Source: Zygnema cylindricum (lineage: Eukaryota; Streptophyta; Zygnematophyceae; Zygnematales; Zygnemataceae). Taken from it: a stretch of 64,000 bases of DNA. The notes below the pieces were generated by a model. The model saw only the letters and a program-made list of their open reading frames with translations, did no database searches and was not told the DNA's origin. The stretch lies in NCBI GenBank assembly GCA_037447655.1, contig JBBHKE010001552.1:126001-190000 (forward strand). The letters run 5' to 3'. A program made the translations under genes and the position numbers. This document shows, piece after piece, positions 1-25,770 of the stretch (its first letter is position 1; the number at the start of each line of letters is the position of its first letter).

Positions 1-96
1 CTTTCTTTACATACGAATGCTTTGAAAGTAGTACGGAGAATCTTCGCTAAAAATAAAGTTACAAGACTAAAGTTTCTGCTACATGCGAAAGTACCT
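1..96 (+). mobile_element. Right-end fragment of a PIF/Harbinger-like non-autonomous element
   Basis: This stretch matches, with divergence, the right end of the ~945-bp elements at 28630-29574 and 43311-44258. The shared blocks are a 'ttgaaagtagtacggagaatcttc' -like segment near the start and 'acatgcg...gtacc' just before position 97. It is cut by the window edge. It is followed directly by TAA and the terminal motif of a MITE, the same arrangement as at 44258-44279. Confidence 0.6.
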
Positions 97-117
97 TAAT
101 AGCGATACACAGTGTAC
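97..117 (+). mobile_element. Terminal repeat of the TAATAGCGATTCACGGTGTA MITE family
   Basis: TAATAGCGATACACAGTGTAC is the outer end of the MITE seen complete at 28266-28489. Here only the end is present, abutting a Harbinger-like right end. This suggests the same nested arrangement as at 43104-44279. Confidence 0.6.
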
Positions 118-734
118 TGGAAATACGACACTTAGAGAAGGACGGAAAATTAACAAGAGAAGAAAAACAAAACTTCAGCGCTGAAAAACACATACGGCTT
201 GAATGATAGAATGGTACTGGAGATACGCTAATATCTAAGCAGTATCCATCCATCCAATAATAAGTCAATAGCCCCTCTACTGTATCTTGCGAGGTCGAGA
301 TTCTTTAACGCTTTCTGTTTGAAATTAGGTTGGTTTCACCGCTTAAAAAAAAACAGAAAAAAATCACGCTTGCGAAATTACCGCGCGTGTGAAAACAACT
401 CAATCAATCCAGCAAGCTTCAACGACGTATTTATTTCTCATCTGCTTCGTCAAAATTAGCTATCTGCCAAATATATCCGTACCATCATTTCATAATTTCA
501 CCTTATTTTATAACAGAACTCGAACGAGTACTACGTAAACTTAGGGTGAACTTCCATTACAGTAAAATTGGGGTTGTTTACTGGACGCCGTACGCTGTCG
601 TACAGATTCATACATTTGTTTTTTTTTGTCAGACGAAACATGATGAAACATGTTTAGATGGCTCCAACATTGTAGGCATAAGTATCGACCGTTGGACTTT
701 TAACTTTTCTAGATTCGTGAAGCAATCGCGCACC

Positions 735-789
735 TCGTCCAGTTTGAAGAGACTCTCCTCGCCGAGGAGAGTCTCTTCAAACTGGACGA
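735..789. repeat. Near-perfect 27-bp inverted repeat (hairpin, 1-nt centre)
   Basis: The left arm 735-761 (TCGTCCAGTTTGAAGAGACT continuing CTCCTCG) is the exact reverse complement of the right arm 763-789. A single C at 762 separates them. The core CCAGTTTGAAGAG recurs four times in the direct repeat at 1894-1977. Confidence 0.9.
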
Positions 790-1138
790 TCGCGTCTAGA
801 AATTAAAGGTTAATTTAATATTTTTTAGGTTTTATTGAAAAGAGGTAATTAATAGTTCACTTCTCTAATTTAGTTAGACTCTAGAGAGAGAGAGAGAATA
901 AAAGACACGCCATGGTTGCCGCCTTATTTAGAATTGGCAGACAGTAGTAGAGAGGGACTAAAAACGTGATTAAAAGTCATTTAAGTTGAACCTGAGGTCT
1001 ATGTTATAGAATGCACATTTTGTATGACTAAACAACTTCCTTTATCGTAGTTATTTTTCATCCGGCATATTTTTACTCAACTGGTGTAATTTATGTAGTC
1101 AATTGCTATTGGCAAATATTCATTTTTTCTTGTGGTGG

Positions 1139-1213
1139 ACACCTAGGACGGATTTGAACCTGATACCTACGAGTTACGTATAGCTGGATGCTTAAACCAT
1201 TAAGACACTACGA
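1139..1213 (-). other. tRNA-like sequence, possibly a SINE head
   Basis: On the minus strand there is a B-box-like GGTTCAAATCC preceded about 45 nt earlier by TGTCTTAATGG, which resembles a polymerase III A box. The segment ends in GTCCACCA. Stem pairing, including the T stem, looks poor, so a working tRNA is unlikely. A degenerate tRNA or tRNA-derived SINE is the more likely reading. Confidence 0.35.
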
Positions 1214-1893
1214 AACGATACACGTATTAAGTTTGATTCGTAATTAAATTTTGACAAGTTGGCTAAAATCATACCAAATTGAGGAAGAGGCGCATATGAA
1301 ACAATTCATGCATGAATGCGAATCCAAACCATGAAAATTAATTTGATCCGACAACCGTCGTTGCAGCCGTCACTTGCAACGAGCTTTTGGCGGCCTTTGG
1401 AGATAGCGTCACGCGATGCCAGGTGGCGCTACATTATTGGACGCGGGAAGATAGGAGAAGGAACCATGGCTCCGATTTGACAAGTGTCACCTTGAAGGCC
1501 ATGTCGTACAATGGTTGTACAATAAGAACATCGACCACTGTACTTTCTTGTACTATATAGTGTTCTTGTTAGACTAGGGTTTAGTTGTAGGTATACGTGA
1601 GTAGGCAGACCAAGACTTAGGCAAATTTAGGTACCTCTCTTTAACAAAGCTTGTAAATAAAAAGGTCAACTTTGACCTGCCATAACTTACTGCTCAAGGG
1701 AGCAAATTCATAGATTCGTTTTGTTATACACTCACGTGAGTCTTGTCCTCAAAGGGGTGAAGGCGGTCAGAGTATTATGTTTGTCAGGGTGGCAGTTATT
1801 ATTTTCGAAACACAAACGGGTCAGGGTTATCCTAGGGCCTTCATGTGAGCTGCCAATTATGAGGACCTATGGAGGTCTCAAAATTGCATCACG

Positions 1894-1977
1894 CACATCA
1901 TCCAGTTTGAAGAGCACGTCCTCTAGTTTGAAGAGCAAATCGTTCAGTTTAAAGAGCACATCATCCAATTTGAAGAG
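1894..1977. repeat. Four tandem 21-bp units of a CCAGTTTGAAGAG repeat
   Basis: Units start at 1894, 1915, 1936 and 1957. Each resembles CACATCATCCAGTTTGAAGAG. The array is followed by an inverted version (TCTTAAAACTGGACGATGTG, about 1980-2000), so the last unit can fold back. The same core forms the hairpin at 735-789. Confidence 0.85.
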
Positions 1978-3164
1978 AGTCTCTTAAAACTGGACGATGT
2001 GCGCGATGTACACCCTAGACGATGTGCGTGATTTACAAGTGAAAAGTAAGAAAAATCGCCAGCACGAACGGGCGATGAGAACCGAACACGTCGTACACGC
2101 CATGTGCTCTCAACTATGTTGGCTGAAGGTTTCAACAACAATCCCACTAAAAGTACCATCCACTTGGTATCCACTGTCCACAATTTGTCGCGCTTTCACT
2201 GTATTAATACATGTACAAATGTGACAGGTGTCACCTAATACGGCAGAGGCTTTTCGATGGAGGCATGCGTTCAAATACAAACCATAAGTTAGGGTTTGTT
2301 ACAAACCCTGATGAAGCTACACATTGTACGTTAGATCATACTCGTACTGTACCTTAAGTACACACGCTGGTACACATATTTCGTTATGACTTTCCGTTGA
2401 AGATATTTTGCAAATTTTCAAAATCTTGACCCTATCCTACGTGGCGCTAATCATAATTGAGAAACAATGTCTATTGACACAACATAACAGAAGGCCGTGA
2501 TATTAAAAAATAAGAATAGACATACCCGCATGTATACTGGGACCTCCTAATTGAGAACAAGCCTTAACATGTACCAGATCCGAGGTCATATGCATAAGAG
2601 GACGGTATGTGTTTGCTAATATCTATGTTGAATCACTTGATCGAGATTGTCGCGAATAGATGATCGTTTTTAAAAGGCATAAAGAAGATACCACGTTAGG
2701 TACAGTCGCAAGGACGAATCTTTGTTTGAGTTAACAAATCCATATGATAACAATGTACTGCTTAGCTTTTTTATCTAAGTGTTATGACGACCACCGTGCA
2801 ATTGGAAAGGATTCATTTGAACGCAGTTCATGCATTTCGCTTCTCCAAGGTGGATGGTAGGACTCTTGTTAGTCCATGTGCCATGCTAATACCCACAAAT
2901 ATGAAATGATGAATAATGTATCGTGGTGGATTCTAACCTATGCTTAAATCTTATTGTTTACACAAACCAGAGGCAATGGCAAGTTCATACCTCGTGTAAC
3001 ACTTTGGCCACAAATTAATGCTTAAGAAAACAAATGGTTAAAGGCAACAATGCATACAAATATTTGCATGGTTAACACGTTTTAAGCACAGGCTTAATGT
3101 GCAAAAAGTGATTGGAAATGTTACGCATTGTAACTCATATTACGAGTTGTGTGTTTTAAGCTTG

Positions 3165-3530
3165 ATATTCGATATATCGATTATTGATTGGTCAGAGGCC
3201 TCAATATATCGTACCGGGACCAACATATTGTTACACGATATATTTGGTAAAAGGTGGGTATTCTTGAAGATCTAGTATGGAATAACGTACAGAAAATCGT
3301 ACGGAATCACCCCCCCCTCCCCCCCAACTGAACCTGCGCCACGGGGGGGGTGGGTTTAGGATTTATTTTTTGACCTAGCGTCACTTCGATATATCGCGAC
3401 TGAAATATATCGTGATATTGGACGATATATTGCAGAAATTTTGCGATATTTAACTTCTCGATATATCCAAGCGATATATCTATTATCGGGTACCAAAATT
3501 TCGGTACATATTGAATATCGGAAAGGAGCC
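3165..3530. repeat. CGATATATCG-rich dispersed repeat
   Basis: The palindromic words CGATATATCG and GCGATATA occur repeatedly, with phrases such as 'tatatcg.accgggaccaa'. Similar words return at about 25970-26250, 27040-27370 and 61725-61840. This suggests a dispersed repeat family, though no clear ends were found. Confidence 0.45.
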
Positions 3531-3819
3531 CTCGATACCCAGCATTATAAGAACAATATTGAACACGTCGAACGCGACAGCAGGTACTTTTTTTACGTCC
3601 GCCCAGGTGGCTTTTACGGTAAACAATGGCCGCACAAAATCGTGTTTTTTATATACCATTATGATTAAAAGTGTAAAAAGGAAAACCTGGCCCGATCCCC
3701 ACTATTACAAGTGTTCCAACCTGTCTTCCTCCCTCCACTCTATCCTTTCCTTCCTCTCTTTCATTTCAAATCATCTGCTTCGTTTCCCGCGCATTCTGCA
3801 ATTCAAACCGGGGGCCATA

Positions 3820-19017
<15,198 letters not shown>

Positions 19018-20730
19018 TTACAAATCTCTATGCTGATTTAGTGTGTACATATTCTAGACAATAAATTGTGGGCAAACGTCTACACAAGAAAATCTCCACA
19101 AGTTCACAAACCCTAAGGATAATGTTCTCTGTGGTCCAAGGGCGATAGAAAAAAAGTAGCATTTTTTAAATTTGGTTTCTGATTTGAAACCTAAAATCCT
19201 CAGTAAACCGAGGTATGATTTTTCCTCACCATCGTTTTTGAGCATGATGCAAAGTCTCTTTGTATTTGTATAATCAACATTTGTCCTGAATTTTTCATCC
19301 AGATACAATAAAGATACGGTTCGAACCATAGTAACCTTCACAAATCTCTACAAATCTCTCACAAATCTCACGAATCTGTATATTCAAGCATTATTCAACC
19401 TTCTTGTATGTCCATTTCAAGATTTTGAACTCATTATGTAAAACGATATTTAGCTCACGAAATCGACCACACCTTCATTATTTTCGGTTCGAGAGGGTGG
19501 ACACCACGGTAGCACTGGAGTTTTTTTTTTTATGTAGTTCGAGTGCATAAATGTGTAAAACCACAAACATAATTCACTACAGATTCAATCTTTAGTCGAA
19601 AATTGTCGCCTCCAAACCCCAATGCTTATGAACATATTCCAAAAAAATTGACTGGTCAATGTTTTTACATAGGAGTTAAAGACCCTTAATATCCGGGACT
19701 CAGTAAAGACAAGGTGTAAGTCTTATGGTGTGCAGTGATGTACTTACCATTTGGTATGAGAGACTGATACAAGGAATTAGTTGTTGTGTTTATTTCATAG
19801 TTCAAAAGTAGGTGAAAGTAGGCCCATACAATATGCCTATTGTATGCAAAACATACAATATGACCTTAAGACCCATATTGTATTCCGACCAAATTGGACC
19901 AATTAAAACATCTGAACCAAATATTGGACCAATTAAAACACTCGGACCAAAAAAAATTATTTACACCGTCAGATTCGGACGATCGGACGGTCGATGATTA
20001 AAGTAGCGAACTAAGAAGATTACATGAAAAGCCCGTAACACAACTAACTCTAAAGGCGCCGACCAAAGGCCTACTAAAAAACGCCTACTTTTGAACTATG
20101 GTTTATTTCTATTCACATTAGATGTGGCTGAGAAGATCAATGTAACTTTTCTCAAAACTGAACATTTAGGCTTTTGTACTATATCGGTTGTCTTGTCCTC
20201 AAAGCAAAATGTTTTCTCTTACTTTACAACGGCTTCTTCTTACATTTTCTCAGAAAAGTATGACCCGGATTCACCTCCTCAAAACCAAAAGTGAAAGTCA
20301 AAGATGTCCCTCATTTTAAACATGAATCGGAATGACCAATTTGCCATTTTCTCCGTCTTCAACTTTTGTCCCAAATGAGTGACAGAGGTGCTTCATCTTG
20401 TCACACAACCACCTATACTATATATCGTTAATAGTTAGAGACGAAGGAAGATAAGAAAAGAAAAAAACAATAAACACCTTATCAACAGTTAGACAAAGGA
20501 AGAGCTCATAAAAGTTTTTAAAAAAAGTAAAGAAGCAGAAATTAATTTCGAGTTTGACTTATGAGCTTCTCCCTTCTTTGCATCAAATACTTAGATTGAC
20601 AAATAAGCAAAAATGTCAAACAAAAGGAAAAGAAACCAACAATGAAAAAACGCCTTTTACCGATTAAACTACACAAATCTGAATTTTGAACCCATTTTCA
20701 CACTAACAAACCGAATCCCTGGAAAAAACT
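19018..20730. other. Intergenic region between convergent SMC5 and CapA-like genes
   Basis: This stretch is AT-rich with no recognised exon. It would hold the 3' ends of both flanking transcripts. A further 3' exon of the CapA-like gene could lie here, but none was found. Confidence 0.5.
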
Positions 20731-23700
20731 TCAAAAAAAGTAAAGTTTAGGCGAAGGAAAACAAATAAAAAAAACATACATTCGATCATCGTCTCGGAGG
20801 AGTGTTGTGACAGAAAGATTCTTGATCCAAGTGGGTTGCAGTTCCATGCGACTGAATTTACGAGCCTCTCCGTTAAAATGAAGGAGGAACAGAAAACTGA
20901 GATCGTTACGAAACTCCTCCGTAACGGCGTAGTCGTCCAGAAAGTCTCCACAGCCGTATAGGATGGGAACCCCTTTGTACACCTCAATTCCTGTAAAATG
21001 AATACCCATCTGGGAAAAAAGCTTAGAGAAGTTTATCGAACATGTAAACCCGGATGTACCTGACTAGTGGAACTGAAAACTGCAACCAGAAATATGTACC
21101 GAAAACTGGAAAAAAAAAACTGTAAACTGGAAACTGATAAAGGAACTGGGAATTGGAACTGGCAACTGGATCTTGGAAACTGGAGACTGAAACTAGAAAC
21201 ATGGAGCTGGAATCTGGAAACAACTAGAAACTAGAATCTTAAAGACCGGGACTAGAAACTGGAAACTGGACCGGAATAAAAACCTTAGTACGAATGCACG
21301 AAAATACAACTGGAAAAGCTACATGTGGTCAGCTGAAATTATAAGCGTATAATACATATTATAAGGTATAATATGCAAACGTATTAGTCAGAATAATACG
21401 TGTAAAGTATGGGGTGACCACATCCCTGAAGGGGGACCACATACAACAATTCCAATTGTTGTTGTTGTTATTGGTTCCAATTGTTTTCTTACTTTTGAAT
21501 TATGATAAGAACATCATCAACAACAACAAGAGGAATTCAACCGAAAACTGAAGGTCAGAACTGAAACTGAAACTGATTTTGAAACTGAAACTGAAACGGC
21601 ACCTGAAACCAGAACTGGAACTAATTTGAAAACTGAAACTGAAATCGAAACTGAAACTGGAACTGGAAGTTGCATGTGAGTCTGACCTTGCACGTGATGT
21701 GACGAGGTTCCGTGAATGACATCAATACCACAACGGTCCACCAACACATGTGCCAGTCTCCGTATTCCGTTACTGATCAACCAGTCCCAAAGTTTGAAGG
21801 TTCGAGGGTTTAAGAGTTTTTTGGGTTTCAGGGGTTTTAGGGTTCAAGGTTTTTTAGGGTTTAAAATTATAGATATTATAGGGTTTAACATAATAGGGTT
21901 CCCGCCCACACAAGGGCCTCTTGAATCCGGCATTAGCAAACAGTTTGATTTTTTTTAGGGTTTAAAGTTCTAGGGTTTCTTAGATTTAACATTAAAGGTT
22001 TCTGGAGATTGCAGGGTTTGACATTTTAGGGTTTTTAAGGGCCAGGCTCTGAATCACGGCATTGTCAATCAGTCCTAAAAAAAATCGGACTCTTAGGGTT
22101 TTTAGGAAACCCACCTGGGCTGCCAGCTGTAATTTGGCCCCCAGTGGACTGACATCACTGCCACGTCAGCACCCTTGTTTTTGGCGTCTTTCACCTGATC
22201 AGCTATGCGTGCCACGTCACCATCGGTGAATCTGCACATGCAGATAAAAAACAAAAAAAACACAAAACAGAACTCGAAAAAACTCTAAAACCTCAAAAAA
22301 GGCGCTTAAAACCCTAACATCCCTTCAGAAATTTCAGGAACCCCGTTTTTTCTCTCACCTCTCCGGGTCCACGTAGTGTATTCCCGGTCGTGTCCCTCCC
22401 TCTCTCTCCACCCCCCAGTAGTGGTAGTGATCCGCCATGGCCAGACAGGCCACTCTCAGCCCTCCCCCCTACCATAGCCCATCATATCGTACGGTCAAAC
22501 GTGACGTCAGCAGGCGGTATGGAACATACATTATGACGTCAGCACGCAGCACGCAGCACTTGGAAGCGTGATGGCATCGAACGATACTGACATCAGCAAA
22601 TGATAGTAAAAAGGGATCGTGACATCAACGATTAGTGTGGCATGAGAAAGGTGACATCACTGACCAAATTGACGCTAAAAACAATCCGCTGTGCCAACAA
22701 ATTTTACCTTTTGCCAACAAATTTTTAAGTAAAATTTAAAAAGGCATCAATCACTGTAAAATAATCTTCAAATCAATACATTCAAAATGGGATCACTGAA
22801 AACCGTTCAATTCTCTCAAAATCCCCTTTGAAAAAGTTGTCCCTTAAGTTGCTTGAAGACCTTAAAAGGTTTTACTAGATTCGTAGTAGATGCTATTTGT
22901 TTGAATGGAAAAAGTATTCTTGGACTAAATCAATTTTTAGAGTGACTCCTATCGTGTGATTCGATGGTTAAATAAATATGATGGAGTATGATACTATATT
23001 TTTTTTAGTACTGTTAACACTGTATAAAAAAATATGTATATGAGTGAATAAAGTCACTTATCCAACAAAGTCACTTATATTTATTAAGATATTTTTTATG
23101 AAAATGTAAAAAATAGAGAAATCCACATTAACTCCTCGAAACCCTTAAATCGTACCTCTATTATGGCTGGAGAGAGAGCTTCTCGAAGACTTTCTCCGCA
23201 TCCCGCCCAAGCGATTCCCGCCTTATCCAGACTGTGACACGTGTCACGCAACCCTTGATGCCCAAAATCCAAAATGTGGTTGTTTGCCAATGAGCAAAAG
23301 TCGACTCTGTTACGCAATAAAACAAAAAAAATTGTGTTTTTCAATAATAATCCACACTGATTCACGTTCCTAGAATGGTTCACTATGAATTGTGTTATGA
23401 AAAGATTTCACACTTAGTTACTTATTTGTACCTTTGACAAGAAATCGGAAATCCTAATGAAGATTTTTTACGTCACAACGATGTGGTATGACAAAAATTG
23501 ACATTTATCAAGAAATTTCTTTACATTGATGACATTGATATAACGAGGAACCGCTAAAATGTTCCCATGGAGACGAGAAAAAGCCGAGCATCAAAACTTG
23601 TCCTAAAACAACGCAAAGGAACCCCCAATGAAGCTGTGAAACTATCTTAAACACGATCGAATTGCCCATTATTGGTGTATCAACTTTGTACAAGGGAATA

Positions 23701-24942
23701 AATTGTTTGGGCAATTGAGAAATTTATTTTTTGTTACTAGAGGGCAACGATGTTAGCCTGAACAATGTTAGTGGATATTTGAAATCGAGCGACATCATCC
23801 AAACAATCGATTCTTCTTACGACAACACAAGCCCCTCGATGCTCTCGAAGACTAATTAAACCATGTTGTTCCGTCATAACTATCGGAAGTTTTCACGGAT
23901 CGAGTGACAATAAACACTAACTCACATATATTTACAAGAATCGAGACACAATTCACATTACTTCTAGTATATCTACAAAAGATGAAACACAATTGAAACT
24001 TATTTAGTTATGCATATAGAAAATTCACACATTCACAAACATCCCCAAATTGAGAAGCGATCCACGCCAATTCACGTGAACCCGAGAACCCATCCGAGAA
24101 CCGCGTCACAAAATTAACCTCATCCACACTAAAATTCAGCGTACGGTACAATGTACTGTTTTTTTGTTTCCTCTCCTCTCACTTTGCCTCTTGCAGTGCC
24201 TTCACATTTTCCGGATGCATACGGAAGTTGAAGGCTTTCCCGGGCCACGGCTCCGAATGTGACGTGACGCTGGTCTCTAGGTTGATCAAACGGAGATCCG
24301 CGGCATGGAACGCCGTTAGTGTGTCGCCCCATATGTACCGTTCAGGGCCCACACGTGCCAGCTCTCGCGCAGAGGAGGGGTCGCGGGAGACGAGGTATAA
24401 GGCCTGCACACATCCTATTCGCGCAATTTTTAGGGTGTTCTGCGCAAATTTTGGATTTTTTGCACAAATTTAGGATTTTTTGCGCAGATTTAGGGTTTTT
24501 CTCGCAATTATAGTGTTTTTGCCCAGGTTTAGGGTTTTTTGCGCAATTTCAGGCTTTTTTGCAAATTTTAGAATTTGCGATAAGGTTTAGGTGGTGTTTC
24601 AAGGGGTTTCCAAGGGGATAAAATTGTCAGAATTTAAAAATGGTTCGGTCATCATTGTATAAAATTCCCTTTTTTTGTTTTTATTTTTCATGAATTGACA
24701 TTTTTTCTCTCTTTTAAGAGTTCCAGGGTTGTACATAAACTAGCAAATAACAGAGGATGTATAATACAAAAAAAATATAAACAACAAATCAAGTAATTTT
24801 GTTAAAACTGAGTTTTGTAATATAGTTAAAAAAATTACAGGAAATTACTGAAAAAAAGTTAAATTTAATCCATGCGATAAATTGATACAAAACCGACTTA
24901 AAGGGAAAGAAATAGAAAAAAAGAAACGGAAAATATAAATAA

Positions 24943-25003
<61 letters not shown>

Positions 25004-25058
25004 GAAAAAAAAATAAAAAAGAAAAAAAAAGAAAAAAAAAAAAAAAAAATATAAATAA

Positions 25059-25119
<61 letters not shown>

Positions 25120-25255
25120 GAAAAACAAATAAAATACTGACGTGATATCGATCCTCTTCTCTTCCATGGCAGTGCGTCGGGAATAACTGGTCCACGAGGC
25201 GCCCCAGCATGACGTCACCCGTCAGCAAAACACGCGTCACTTTCCTTAAGGCCAT
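20731..25255 (-). CDS. CapA / PGA_cap family protein (metallophosphatase-like), 7 exons
   Basis: This protein belongs to the family of bacterial CapA/PgsA, named for poly-gamma-glutamate capsule synthesis. The family has a calcineurin-like phosphoesterase fold and its role in plants is unknown. Minus-strand exons: 25255-25142, 24403-24183, 23306-23156, 22468-22359, 22231-22115, 21772-21687, 20990-20731; the phases agree. The joined protein is about 352 residues. Family motifs appear in the expected order: LLTGDVMLGRLVDQ near the N-terminus, YIWGDTL and LRLINLETSVT, FSFR-like FNFRMHPENVKAL, SLANNHILDFG, MSVHWGPNYSWQP, GIDVIHGTSSHHVQ, then GVPILYGCGDFLDDYA. No signal peptide is obvious. The end is uncertain: the last exon may read to the stop at 20731 or splice after position 20780 (AT|GTATG) to an unseen exon. 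Confidence 0.85.
21060..21265. repeat. Degenerate AACTGGAA-type repeat in a CapA-gene intron
   Basis: Words such as AACTGGAAACTGGA recur in irregular hexamer to dodecamer steps. A second patch with AAACTGAAACTG units lies at about 21540-21665 in the same intron. Confidence 0.7.
21540..21665. repeat. AAACTG hexamer repeat
   Basis: Runs of GAAACTGAAACTG, with variants, occupy the 5' part of the intron just downstream (on the minus strand) of the exon at 21687-21772. The patch is related in sequence to the one at 21060-21265. Confidence 0.7.
21790..22100. repeat. Degenerate AGGGTTT-rich intron sequence
   Basis: Words such as TTTAGGGTTT and TTCTAGGGTTT recur irregularly between the exons at 21772 and 22115. 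They resemble plant telomere repeats but form no regular array. This is probably low-complexity intron growth. Confidence 0.5.
24420..24560. repeat. Diverged ~27-bp tandem repeat in CapA-gene intron 1
   Basis: About five copies of a unit like TTTTTTGCGCAAATTTAGGA lie directly upstream, on the minus strand, of the acceptor at 24404-24405. GCGCA or GCACA marks most copies. Confidence 0.65.
24945..25115. repeat. Two (TA)n microsatellites separated by an A-rich block
   Basis: Both TA runs are preceded by the same AAAATATAAATAAATAAATA lead-in (about 24930 and 25042), so the block looks like a local duplication of ~115 bp. It sits in the first intron of the CapA-like gene. Confidence 0.9.
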
Positions 25256-25570
25256 TTCTGCAACCCTCAGCTTGCCACGTGGGGCCGCCGATCTTAGCTG
25301 CGCAGAAATCGACGGGCAGATTTCATGGTGCGACCGACCAATTTTTTGAGGTTTAAGGGTTCAGGGATTTTTTTTTATATTTCGAGGAGCAGAATTTGGA
25401 GGAAGTCTATGGGTAGCGTCTTATGGATTGAAGAAAAATACGATCGCACAGTTTGAAAATTTTACGAAATTTATGTTTTGTGTCTACAACCTTTCAGGAA
25501 AAAAAAGTTACATGTGTGACAGTTATGTGGTACTTAACTACCTACGGTTTCAAGCTTAGACTACAGTAAA

Positions 25571-25770
25571 GTACACAGTGTATCGCTATGAGTGCTGAAA
25601 AAAAATCGCCACATAAAACATATTTTCTCCGTACATACTTGTCCGATTTTCAATTTGAGGCCGCCAATTGGAAGCTGGGAATCTTACCTTTCAATCGCAA
25701 CCGCCAGATCAGCAATCCGACTAGTGTATACGGATAAAAGATGTTTTAAGTGGCTACAAAAATATTAACA
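25571..25770. mobile_element. Degenerate copy of the TAATAGCGATTCACGGTGTA MITE
   Basis: It begins GTACACAGTGTATCGCTATG and shares the family interior (CCGATTTTCAATTTGAGGCC, then GCCAATTGGAAGCTG). The inner part of the right arm (AAAAGATGTTTTAAGTGGC) is present, but the outer right end is missing or replaced after 'aatattaacact'. Confidence 0.65.

Larger units (their letters stand above)
118..3819. other. Intergenic region upstream of SMC5
   Basis: No coding exon was recognised in this stretch. It holds a 55-bp hairpin (735-789), a tRNA-like sequence (minus strand near 1139-1213), a 21-bp tandem repeat (1894-1977), a CGATATATCG-rich segment (about 3165-3530) and facing C-run and G-run blocks near 3308-3353. 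The short open frames overlapping the hairpin and the 21-bp repeat only read through the repeats. Confidence 0.6.

Noticed and set aside
24845-25218. Open frames with YIYIYI repeats
   Set aside because: Read-through of TA microsatellites. Only the first 38 codons from 25255 belong to the CapA-like gene.
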